Below are positions 23,817-31,430 of a stretch of DNA of 39,790 bases, one piece after another. Under the pieces are notes generated by a model. The model ran no database searches, was not told where the DNA came from, and was given only the letters and a program-made list of their open reading frames with translations. This DNA is from Acidobacteriaceae bacterium (GTDB lineage Bacteria > Acidobacteriota > Terriglobia > Bryobacterales > Bryobacteraceae). A program made the position numbers and the translations under genes. Position 1 is the first letter of the stretch. Every line of letters starts with the position of its first letter. The DNA lies in assembly GCA_903970405.1 (NCBI GenBank), contig CAJCIT010000173.1, positions 1 to 39,790 on the forward strand, read 5' to 3'.

Positions 23817-26315
23817 TCAAAAGGTCTTGATGAACTCGATCAGTGCCTTCTTATCCTGGTCGCTGAGCCCGGTCCCCCGCTCGTCGATTGCCTTGGCCCT
23901 CAATTGCGGATCGGCCTTCTCGGCGGGCTCCAGGTAGTCCGTCCCGAAATAATGGCCACGGTTCACCACTAAATCAGGGCACTTACTCAGGCTGAGCATT
24001 TGGTCGAGGACATTGAGAAACACCTGCGCTGCTTGCTGGTCAGTCGCATTAGGTCCCAGCGCCTTCAGGTCATGGTCGATCTTGCTGACTAAGGAAAGAA
24101 GCTGGGCGTCGTGTTCCAGTTGCTGGCCAGGAACCTCCGAGAACGGATTCAGATTCGTGAGCAGCCCCACCGGAGTGTCCTTCGGGATCGGCCCCAGTTG
24201 AATGCCGCCATCGCCGAACAACCAGGGTGCAATGCGCGCGCCCAGTGGGAGCATCTTTTGCAGCGCATCCGGCAGGTAGCCGCTTGAGACGCGCAGATAG
24301 GTGGTCCGGTCCGTCCGGTCAATGACGCCCGGCACCTTGTCCTTCAGGATCTCGTCCTGGTCCCGCTTTTCCGGCCAGAGCATCTGTTCAATGGATGCTT
24401 GGAACGACCGCATGCGCGCTTCCACCGACGGTTCCCACTCGAACGGTCCCACGGAGTTGTTTAACAGGAACGGCGCCGTTGACCAGACGCTGATCAGCGA
24501 CGGCGGCCGCGTGTATCCGCGTCCCCCAGCCGGCAGAACATACTTCCGCGGCTCGCCTGAGATTGGGTGGTACCAGGTGATTTCTCCGGCCGACGGCAGA
24601 TCTTTGTATGACTGCGATGAGAAGTTATCCCAGATATTCCCGCCAAGCGCGTTGGTTGCCAGCGGACTGCATGCGTTTGTGTGCAGCAGCGTGACCGGGA
24701 CGCGGAACTCAGCCGACAGATAGTTGTTATCGAGAAAATCGTCTGCGAGCACGATCTTTTTCATCTGTTCCTTGAACTCGGGCGTCTTCGTCCAGGCAAA
24801 GTAAGCGTTCCAGCAAGTCAGGTAATCCTTGCCATTGCAGCCATTGGGGTCGAGCCCTTTCGCCGGGGCAGGCAGCTTGCTGGAATGGCAGCGGGCGCAG
24901 TTTTCCGCGAACACCACCTTTCCGCGATTTAAGATTGCTTTATCCTTTGTCAGGTACTTGTCTCCACCGGGCGCGTCTTTCAGCAGATGAGGGTCGGTTG
25001 TCTTGAGAAAGAACTCGGCTGTGGCGAACGTCTGCGCTTCTGTGGCCTTGAAATAGGCGGAATTCTGCCGCGCCACGGTAATCTCAATCGGCGAGATGGG
25101 CTTCCCGCCCACCAGCGCATTGAAGTGCAGCAGCCACTCCTCGCTGAACGTGCCGATATTCAGATAGACGCGGTTCAAGGCGCCCATGACGCCCACCGAA
25201 TCGGCGCCATCTTTCAAAACGCGCGGTGTCCAGACTGTGTCCGGCTTTTCATAAAGCTGAGACAGTGGGCCGGTGGTCAGGTAATCATTGATCTGCTTGT
25301 TGTTCACGCCGCCGCCGGCCAGCGTTTCCTTCCCCCACCGCTTCGCTTCGAGCAGCCGCGGACCCACCAGATAAACCGCATTCATCGATCGCGGGTTATT
25401 GATGTTATCCGTCGAAATCAACGAGGTGTCCAACGTTCCGGGGCGTGATGCGTGAAACAGTTGGTACACGAAATTAGTCTGGTCGCCGCTCCAATAAAAG
25501 ATCCGGTCGATCCAGAAGTACTGGGCCCCGACGTTCGAACTGAGGTTCTCCCACTTTGGACTGTTGGGATCGGCAGGCGGGTTGATGGGATTCGGCCCTA
25601 CGTGGCAAAAGGCGCAGGACATCCCTACCCGATACGGCCTGACCAGATCCTTCGATTGATAGTAAGTGGGATCCGTGTAAAACCGGACGGGATCCCATTT
25701 CTTTTGGGCCTTCTCATCGAAGTCCGGATTCGGAAAGAGACGAAGGCCGACAATTCCCGTGGCGTAGCCATAGTACGAGCCTTCAGGAATGTTCTTGCCG
25801 CGGGCGCCATACTTCACGCCCGGATACTTGGACGAATTCTCGAAGGGGTCCGGCGGGCAATTGCTTGCCCGTTGATCGAGCCAGAGGCCAAATCGATTAG
25901 GATCGGGCCCCGAGGGCTTAACGAAGCACGGTTCGTTCACCAGGCCCAGATACTTCCACCGGTTGTCATGATTAGCATTCAGGGACGGGTGGGACGAGAT
26001 GGTCTTGAGGAAATCAAGCGCACCGGCGCTGGCGCCCGTCAACTTGTCCCACAGCCGGTCATTGCCGCCGGTCCAAACGATCCAAGTGTTGCGCCCTTTG
26101 ATCTCGTCGGCGGTGAGAGGAATCGGACCCTTCGCGCCTCGATCCATGTCTTTGAAGTAGTCTTCGTCAGCGGCTTTGAAATCCTCCGCTTTGAGCCCGG
26201 CGAGTTGCGCCTCATCCAGGACGTGTCCGATCTTCGGACTCCGCCACCAAGTGAGAAACAACACTGCGCCGGCCGCCACCACCAACACAAACAACGCGAT
26301 GAGTATCTTCTTCAT
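23817..26315 (-). CDS. Large di-heme c-type cytochrome, possibly RoxA/peroxidase-like
   Basis: This 832-residue protein has an N-terminal membrane anchor or uncleaved signal (LIALFVLVVAAGAVLFLTWW) and two heme c sites, CAFCH (residues 234-238) and CARCH (473-477). The second lies in NRGKVVFAENCARCH, the pattern of di-heme peroxidases and of the rubber dioxygenase RoxA. Most of the protein should face the periplasm. It is much longer than classical cytochrome c peroxidase (about 320-350 residues) and longer than RoxA (about 680). It is the last gene of the leftward heme-protein cluster, 70 bases after the DyP gene. It could take electrons for, or share substrate with, the neighbouring heme enzymes. 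Activity is unknown; RoxA likeness is tentative. Confidence 0.8.
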   Translation of the reverse strand: MKKILIALFVLVVAAGAVLFLTWWRSPKIGHVLDEAQLAGLKAEDFKAADEDYFKDMDRGAKGPIPLTADEIKGRNTWIVWTGGNDRLWDKLTGASAGALDFLKTISSHPSLNANHDNRWKYLGLVNEPCFVKPSGPDPNRFGLWLDQRASNCPPDPFENSSKYPGVKYGARGKNIPEGSYYGYATGIVGLRLFPNPDFDEKAQKKWDPVRFYTDPTYYQSKDLVRPYRVGMSCAFCHVGPNPINPPADPNSPKWENLSSNVGAQYFWIDRIFYWSGDQTNFVYQLFHASRPGTLDTSLISTDNINNPRSMNAVYLVGPRLLEAKRWGKETLAGGGVNNKQINDYLTTGPLSQLYEKPDTVWTPRVLKDGADSVGVMGALNRVYLNIGTFSEEWLLHFNALVGGKPISPIEITVARQNSAYFKATEAQTFATAEFFLKTTDPHLLKDAPGGDKYLTKDKAILNRGKVVFAENCARCHSSKLPAPAKGLDPNGCNGKDYLTCWNAYFAWTKTPEFKEQMKKIVLADDFLDNNYLSAEFRVPVTLLHTNACSPLATNALGGNIWDNFSSQSYKDLPSAGEITWYHPISGEPRKYVLPAGGRGYTRPPSLISVWSTAPFLLNNSVGPFEWEPSVEARMRSFQASIEQMLWPEKRDQDEILKDKVPGVIDRTDRTTYLRVSSGYLPDALQKMLPLGARIAPWLFGDGGIQLGPIPKDTPVGLLTNLNPFSEVPGQQLEHDAQLLSLVSKIDHDLKALGPNATDQQAAQVFLNVLDQMLSLSKCPDLVVNRGHYFGTDYLEPAEKADPQLRAKAIDERGTGLSDQDKKALIEFIKTF

Positions 26316-26385
26316 AACCAGCTCCCTCTCTCAACCTCCGCGTGTAGGGCAGGATGTTATCCCGCGGCCGGTTGTTAACCGGCCC

Positions 26386-27900
26386 CTAATCGCCAATCCT
26401 GCTCAAATACCGTAACGCGCTGACGCTTGGCAAGAAAAAATAAGCGCCGCCCCTGACCCTTACGAATTGCGGCAATCCCTCAATGCATGTCCGTACGCCT
26501 TGTTCCCGGGGAATGGTGAAGGCGTCCGTTGTGAGCCCGTCACCGATCGCCGTCCGGTTGCCCAGCAGGGGGTCGCTCTCTCCGGCCAGCCCGTCGAACT
26601 TCGTGCTCATCAGCCAGGCATTCTGGATGAATTCAAATTGCCGTGAAATGTTGGCATTGATGCACAGGAACTGCAGTCCGCGCGGCGCGTCATCAGCCGG
26701 AGCGCTCTCAACGGCCTGCGCCGGCGTCAACGGGGTTCCATATTCGCGGCCCCGCCGCAAAATACGATGGAAACGGGTGGAAGCCATAATGTCCGTTCTC
26801 ATTCCCAGTGAGGAGAAGCCCAGCATGCTCCACAGCCGGGGCAGTAACCACCCCGGTTTATTGGGAAAATCGCCGTTGCGCGGGTTGGCGCGCCGGACGT
26901 GCCCGCCGAAGGGGCATCGGGTCCCAGACGGGTCCTGGTCGAACGTGAAGCGGTTCGAATCGGATTGCGGGCCCGAAGGAATGCCTTCAATGGGCGCCGC
27001 GCTCTCTTGTACCAGTGGATCGCCATCCATGGTCCGCCCCACCATGCGCTGGCCCAGTTGTTGGCGTTCAGCGGCGTTCGATTGGGTCTGGCGATCGAGG
27101 AACCGCCAGAATCCGCGGACATCCTGTTCCAGGGTGCGCAGCACCACAAATGTTCCGTTGCGGCCCAGATCCTTTTTTGCCGGGACATCCAGCGCCGGCA
27201 ATAACTCGGCCGCCTTTGCATCGCTCGAATCCATTAACGGCCGGTCTGTGTACTTACCGTATTCGTTCAGGTACCCCAGCAGAAACTCGCCGGCCGAAAC
27301 CAAGTTACTGTATTGGATTTGACTCGCGCCCGAATTCCGGGCGCCTTCCCAGTCGATGGCGGGCTGGCTAACGCCGTCAACGAAGCCAAAGGGTTCGTGG
27401 CCTCCCATGTCGCTGGTGTCCAGGCAGTGCATCAAATCGAAGGCCGCCTTCCATGCGTCGGTCTGCAACATATCCCGCCAGCCGGCCAGCCTTCCCGGTA
27501 CCGCGAAAAGCATAACTAAAACATCCGGAATGTTCGCCGGGCTGCCCCACTGCCAGGATTCCGGCGCGCTTGCGCCTACATCGCCCAAGCGCTTGGAACG
27601 ATTTTCATCGTCCGCCAGGCCCGCCAGGAACTCATCCGAAAAGCCCTCCAGCACATCGCCGGGCAAACCCAATGCGCGCAGCCCGGCTGACGTAAATGCC
27701 ACCTGTAAGGCCACATCGGGCGGATGGTCCATAAACTCCGACGTCGCCACCGGCGCCACAGCGCACCAGGCGCGAGCCGCCGCGGCATTGCGGATCCTCA
27801 GCAGGAGGTAGCAGCCCTCGGTAAGTGTTTTGTATCCGAAACGGACCAGGCCTTGCACATCCTTCGGATCGATTTGTGAATGGTTCGGCGGCGTCGGCAT
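26386..27900 (-). CDS. DyP-type peroxidase
   Basis: This 504-residue heme peroxidase of the dye-decolorising family carries the GxxDG signature as FGFVDGVSQP (residues 172-176). CPFGGHVRRANPR follows, in which His334 matches the proximal heme ligand, and RFHRILRRGREYG carries the expected distal arginine. The length is that of the longer DyP types. No signal peptide is present. The ATG at 27900 begins MPTPPNHSQIDPKDVQGLVR and is preceded by AAGG; similarity starts there, although the frame is open further upstream inside the neighbouring gene. It lies ten bases after the duplicated-domain membrane protein, so the two are certainly co-transcribed. Confidence 0.92.
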   Translation of the reverse strand: MPTPPNHSQIDPKDVQGLVRFGYKTLTEGCYLLLRIRNAAAARAWCAVAPVATSEFMDHPPDVALQVAFTSAGLRALGLPGDVLEGFSDEFLAGLADDENRSKRLGDVGASAPESWQWGSPANIPDVLVMLFAVPGRLAGWRDMLQTDAWKAAFDLMHCLDTSDMGGHEPFGFVDGVSQPAIDWEGARNSGASQIQYSNLVSAGEFLLGYLNEYGKYTDRPLMDSSDAKAAELLPALDVPAKKDLGRNGTFVVLRTLEQDVRGFWRFLDRQTQSNAAERQQLGQRMVGRTMDGDPLVQESAAPIEGIPSGPQSDSNRFTFDQDPSGTRCPFGGHVRRANPRNGDFPNKPGWLLPRLWSMLGFSSLGMRTDIMASTRFHRILRRGREYGTPLTPAQAVESAPADDAPRGLQFLCINANISRQFEFIQNAWLMSTKFDGLAGESDPLLGNRTAIGDGLTTDAFTIPREQGVRTCIEGLPQFVRVRGGAYFFLPSVSALRYLSRIGD

Positions 27901-27910
27901 GTCAGTTACC

Positions 27911-29203
27911 TTACAGGAGCTGAACCCACTCGCGCGCCTCGGCTTTGGAGAGGCCGGTTGCTTCCAGCCCTCGACGAATGCGGCTGTTTCGTTCCAGTTC
28001 AACCGCGGTGGTACTGGGACGAGCGTTGTACCAGACGTCAGTCGGCAATTCGTGCCGCCGGAGGAAATACTTGAATTTCTGTTCGTCGCTGGCCCCATCG
28101 GCGAGCAGCCAGCGCGTCCGGGGATAGCCTACGCCATTCGAGAAAACGACATTCAAGCCGAACCCGACTTTGTTAATGAAGTCGTCCATGTAACTATCCA
28201 GGCTTCCGTCGTAATTGCTCGCGAAAAGGATGCGCCTTTTGTTGTCCAGGAAGACCCAGCGCGCAAAATGAATGGTGCGCACTCGGGCCAGCCGGCCCTT
28301 GGTGTATAAGTGCCGCGCTGTCCATTCAATCAGCCAGAGGATATAGCTGATCACCCAGCGCCGCGCGAGGCCAGGTTTCAGGCTACCCATGGCGCTGAAT
28401 TGATTTGTGAACTCATGGTCCTCCAGGACTGACAATTTCTGTTGCGCCTCTAGATCGAGGCGGGGCGCATACACCGGAGCAGTGGTCTCTTCCCGGCGAA
28501 TGATAAAGATTACCAGCAGCAGCACCAACGGCCCAAGTAACACTATCAGCAATCCGGCCCCAACCAGGTGAAAGAGGTTGCCGAGGGCGGTGAGCGGCCG
28601 CGTTGGCGCAGGTGGCGTCAGGGTGAGCCGCCCGGCGCCGGTCTCTCCCGCCACAAACTGCCGCACTTGCGCCCAGACCTGATGATCCGGTTGTCCCGCC
28701 AGCTGATTTGAGTTGGCGTTCAGATAAGCGGCGATAGCTTGGTGCAACAGAGCCTCTTCCCGAACTTGTTTCATGGTTCGACCGGGCCAATTGACATAAC
28801 TTGTGGCAATGGGCAAGTTATGACGCCGAATCCAACGCCGCAGGTCGGTACTCGCAGTGAAGTCCTCGCACAGGGAAAAGATCTGTCTGAGTCCCGGACT
28901 CGCGCAATCGAGTAAGTCGTTCAGGAAGCTTGCGACGCCGCCATCGAAATCGCAAAGGAATGCCAGGTACACTGGATACTCCTTGCGCGGTAACCCGTAG
29001 AGAGTGATGTCGTTTAATGTCTGGTCATCCAGCACCACAAAGCGGCTGAAGTGGAGGTTTGCGAGCTTGCCAAAGGGGACCAGCGGGTTGTCAGGGTCTG
29101 CCTGGCCCGGAGCGCGATTCATTGTCGCGAGCAAGGCCCGGAGCGGACCGATGGACCCCCGGTTTACGCGAGCAGCAACCATCAGACTCGACTGGGACGT
29201 CAT
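27911..29203 (-). CDS. Membrane protein with internally duplicated domain, DyP-linked
   Basis: This 430-residue protein has no family I can name. A strong membrane segment sits in the middle (residues about 210-236, GAGLLIVLLGPLVLLLVIFI). Each side holds a copy of one domain. Copy 1 (about 49-155) has LHFSRFVVLDD, AFLCDFDGGVASFLNDLL, LRRWIRRHNLPIATSYVNWP and GRTMKQVREEALL. Copy 2 (about 309-413) has IHFARWVFLDN, LFASNYDGSLDSYMDDFI, FKYFLRRHELPTDVWYNARP and TAVELERNSRIRRGL. The pattern suggests an alpha/beta ferredoxin-like fold, as in DyP proteins; that is inference. The start is ATG at 29203 with a weak ribosome binding site. It is flanked by a 143-residue unknown (29-base gap) and the DyP gene (10-base gap). 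Confidence 0.78.
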   Translation of the reverse strand: MTSQSSLMVAARVNRGSIGPLRALLATMNRAPGQADPDNPLVPFGKLANLHFSRFVVLDDQTLNDITLYGLPRKEYPVYLAFLCDFDGGVASFLNDLLDCASPGLRQIFSLCEDFTASTDLRRWIRRHNLPIATSYVNWPGRTMKQVREEALLHQAIAAYLNANSNQLAGQPDHQVWAQVRQFVAGETGAGRLTLTPPAPTRPLTALGNLFHLVGAGLLIVLLGPLVLLLVIFIIRREETTAPVYAPRLDLEAQQKLSVLEDHEFTNQFSAMGSLKPGLARRWVISYILWLIEWTARHLYTKGRLARVRTIHFARWVFLDNKRRILFASNYDGSLDSYMDDFINKVGFGLNVVFSNGVGYPRTRWLLADGASDEQKFKYFLRRHELPTDVWYNARPSTTAVELERNSRIRRGLEATGLSKAEAREWVQLL

Positions 29204-29232
29204 CGCAAGAAGGTCTCTTTTGGCGAATAACC

Positions 29233-29664
29233 CTAGAATTCCAGGCAGAAATCGATGAGCCGTTTCTGACCCCAGTAAACGACGCCCAGATAGAAATTGG
29301 GTCCAATCAGCCGGATCTCATCGCGAATCCAATGCGCCACCGTCGACGTTTTTGAGTAATCCAGGACCACGCAATCCTTTCCATCCAGCCAACTCCCGGC
29401 CACGTAAACCTGAGCGATGATGGCATTGAATCCGAAGGCCGTAATCTTATTGGTTAACGTGCCGTTCTTTGAGTCGAAGGTTTTCCCCTGCCAGGCGAAG
29501 AAATTGACGGCCTCCGCGATTTCAGGACTGAACACCGTCCCTGGTGCGATGATGGCTGTGCCTTTGGCGGAACCATCCGGAATAGGACCGGCCGGACTTT
29601 GCTTAAAGAGGTCGTCCAGCTCAGTCTGAGTCATACCCAATAGTTGCGCGACGTCTAACGCCAC
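29233..29664 (-). CDS. Conserved protein of unknown function in heme cluster
   Basis: This is a 143-residue soluble protein. It begins MALDVAQLLGMTQTELDDLF, then SPAGPIPDGSAKGTAIIAPG. A beta-rich part follows with NFFAWQGKTFDS, SWLDGKDCVVLDYSKTS, VAHWIRDEIRLIGP and the ending YLGVVYWGQKRLIDFCLEF. I recall similar proteins without assigned function in actinobacteria and proteobacteria; the fold may be lipocalin-like. It starts with GTG, strongly supported by GGAGGAGGAGG about five bases upstream. It has no signal peptide. It lies between the catalase-fold gene and the duplicated membrane protein. Confidence 0.8.
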   Translation of the reverse strand: MALDVAQLLGMTQTELDDLFKQSPAGPIPDGSAKGTAIIAPGTVFSPEIAEAVNFFAWQGKTFDSKNGTLTNKITAFGFNAIIAQVYVAGSWLDGKDCVVLDYSKTSTVAHWIRDEIRLIGPNFYLGVVYWGQKRLIDFCLEF

Positions 29665-29747
29665 AGTGCCTCCTCCTCCGATGGGGCCTTTCGGTAACGC
29701 GTCAATGCGCGGTACAAGTAGGCCTCCTCCCTTTTTAGCTAGAGGGG

Positions 29748-29778
29748 ATTATATACTCTCCGAAGCCCCGTCTTCCAA
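29748..29778 (-). promoter_or_regulatory. Possible promoter before the 143-residue gene
   Basis: On the minus strand TTGGAA (29778-29773) and TATAAT (29753-29748) stand 19 bases apart in the gap between the catalase-fold gene and the next gene. The -10 is a perfect hexamer; the spacing is two bases longer than ideal. It could give internal expression of the downstream four genes. Confidence 0.3.
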
Positions 29779-29800
29779 TTAATTTCAGACCCACTGGGAG

Positions 29801-31027
29801 TTATTCGAAAACCTCGTCTCCGGTGGGTTCGTACAAGGGCACGCCGTTCATTGTGTGCCGCAATCTGGAAAGCGTTTCGTACATGCGTCGCCGGGCTCGG
29901 CTCTGGTTGCCTAATGGGCGATGCTCCGCAATCGTATGCCAGGGATTGTAAGAGAGTTGACGGGCAAAAGCCAACTGCGCGGGCGAATCGAACTTTTGCC
30001 GCGGAATCCGCAGGGTGGCCACGGAGACGCGGGGTGATATTTTTTCCGGCCACAGCACGGCGTTGTTTTCAATCGGCATCAGATGCGGGTCGGTCTGCCG
30101 CTGCACCCGAAAATCAAGCTCCACATCCTCCCGGTCCAGCGCCGCGACCATGGCGTTGCGAAGATAATCGTCTGGCGGCCGAAGCGGGAGCCGTGGTATC
30201 GGCGTACGCCGCGTCGTTCGCGGCCAGACGGAATATTGCATGGCTTGACCTTCGCCGAGCAAGTACGGGACGCAACTGAAGTACGGCGCCTCAAAAGGGC
30301 TGCTTTGTGTCTTGATCCACAGCGATTGCATAATCAAATCCAGCACGTGCGGCCTGTGCAGGTTGACGAAATAGTAGATTTGAGTGTTCTTGAAGCTCTC
30401 CAACTGCAATTGCGCGTTGGCTTCCGTGTTCGGAGTGACAAACGTCGGTGTGGAAACACCGAACATATCGAGCGTGAATTTCTCGTCTTCCAGGAACTTG
30501 GGCCCCGGCACACCCATGAGCTTGATGCTGATACTCATGAAGCCGACATCGTCGATATCCGGCGTAATGTAAGGGCCCGGCCCTGAAAAGCGCACCCAGG
30601 CCCGGAACAGCCGAGGTTCCTTATAGATACCGTGGCGAAACTCGGGTGGCAGATTGTCGTGCACAATGAACTCGCCGCGCACAATGCCATGCGTTTTCGT
30701 GTTCCCGCCCCGTTCGAACAGGCCAGGCTTCCACAGCAGCCGCATCTGTTTCTCGAAGCTGTCGATAATGGAGTCGAGGTACGCTTCTTCATTCGGCTCG
30801 ATCTTTTCGTCGCCGATTTTCAAGCCGTCGTGCGGCCGCCGCCAGTTGATCAAACCCGTAACCAGGCTGGCCACGGGGTCGCGAAGCACGGCATCGAAGG
30901 CCGGGCGGAGGAACGGGTCGAACCGCCGCTCCAGATGAACCAGATCGGTTGATAGATTCGCCAGCGCGTTCAGAAACGCGGAGCCGGTATTGGCTTTGGG
31001 TATGGGGCGATCGGGGTTTGAGTTCAC
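29801..31027 (-). CDS. Catalase-fold heme protein (catalase-related family)
   Basis: This 408-residue protein belongs to the catalase-related superfamily, which also includes allene-oxide-synthase-like domains and SrpA-type proteins. Visible parts are NTKTHGIVRGEFIVHD with a candidate distal His113, RAWVRFSGPGPYITPDIDDV, the middle stretch FTLDMFGVSTPTFVTPN, and QLSYNPWHTIAEHRPLGNQS followed by RRRMYETLSRLRHTMNG. In the last motif Tyr383 occupies the place of the proximal heme ligand. It lacks the full-length catalase pattern, so true H2O2 dismutation is uncertain; hydroperoxide chemistry is possible. The GTG at 31027 is chosen for its GGGGAGA ribosome binding site; a TTG at 31060 would add 11 residues. 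It is the first gene of the leftward cluster. Confidence 0.85.
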   Translation of the reverse strand: MNSNPDRPIPKANTGSAFLNALANLSTDLVHLERRFDPFLRPAFDAVLRDPVASLVTGLINWRRPHDGLKIGDEKIEPNEEAYLDSIIDSFEKQMRLLWKPGLFERGGNTKTHGIVRGEFIVHDNLPPEFRHGIYKEPRLFRAWVRFSGPGPYITPDIDDVGFMSISIKLMGVPGPKFLEDEKFTLDMFGVSTPTFVTPNTEANAQLQLESFKNTQIYYFVNLHRPHVLDLIMQSLWIKTQSSPFEAPYFSCVPYLLGEGQAMQYSVWPRTTRRTPIPRLPLRPPDDYLRNAMVAALDREDVELDFRVQRQTDPHLMPIENNAVLWPEKISPRVSVATLRIPRQKFDSPAQLAFARQLSYNPWHTIAEHRPLGNQSRARRRMYETLSRLRHTMNGVPLYEPTGDEVFE

Positions 31028-31075
31028 GCCGTTTCTCCCCGGGCCGCCGCGCGTATCCAAGTTGATCCAAACCGC

Positions 31076-31091
31076 ATGATTGAGGAATCAT
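31076..31091. promoter_or_regulatory. Palindrome ATGATT-GAGG-AATCAT upstream of heme cluster
   Basis: A perfect 6-bp inverted repeat with a 4-base spacer lies about 50 bases upstream of the first gene of the heme cluster and could be an operator. It is short enough to be chance. Confidence 0.25.
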
Positions 31092-31272
31092 GTCACATTG
31101 CGCCCAGTGTGGGCTATTAAAAGCGGAAATTGCTTCTCAATACGGGTGTGGCGCGCGATTCGAGTTAGAAACGGCGCGACAAGGTTTTCTGGAAGCCGAT
31201 GTCCGGGTTATGGGACCGTTTGAGTACTTGGGATTTATGCATTTGCTGGTGGACGGCGTACCCAAGCTGTGA
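31090..31272 (+). CDS. Small open frame of unknown function, possibly a gene remnant
   Basis: This frame of 60 residues lies in the roughly 350-400-base gap between the heme cluster and the GH43 gene. GAGGAA lies just before the ATG, though very close. The protein-like part reads KAEIASQYGCGARFELETAR and then FEYLGFMHLLVDGVPKL, with codon choice resembling real genes. It could be a short gene or the 3' end of a lost one. I recognise no family. The rest of the gap (31273-31376) shows nothing clear. Confidence 0.3.
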   Translation: MSHCAQCGLLKAEIASQYGCGARFELETARQGFLEADVRVMGPFEYLGFMHLLVDGVPKL

Positions 31273-31430
31273 CCGTTGCATGTGAGACCGCCCGCCATGC
31301 TGGGGCGAACCGAAACAGGCAGCACCGGACCCACGCGCCCTTGACTTGCAGGCCGGGTTCTGAAAACATCCGTTGAATCGGACACTACAAACCAAACTTC
31401 GCCGCTGGTCTTTCCATCGCTCTGGTAACG

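Noticed and set aside
22899..23972. Plus-strand frame (357 residues) overlapping the DUF1080 domain
   Set aside because: It is in a different frame from the DUF1080 protein and Ser/Arg/Pro-rich; only its end over 23664-23816 deserved comment.
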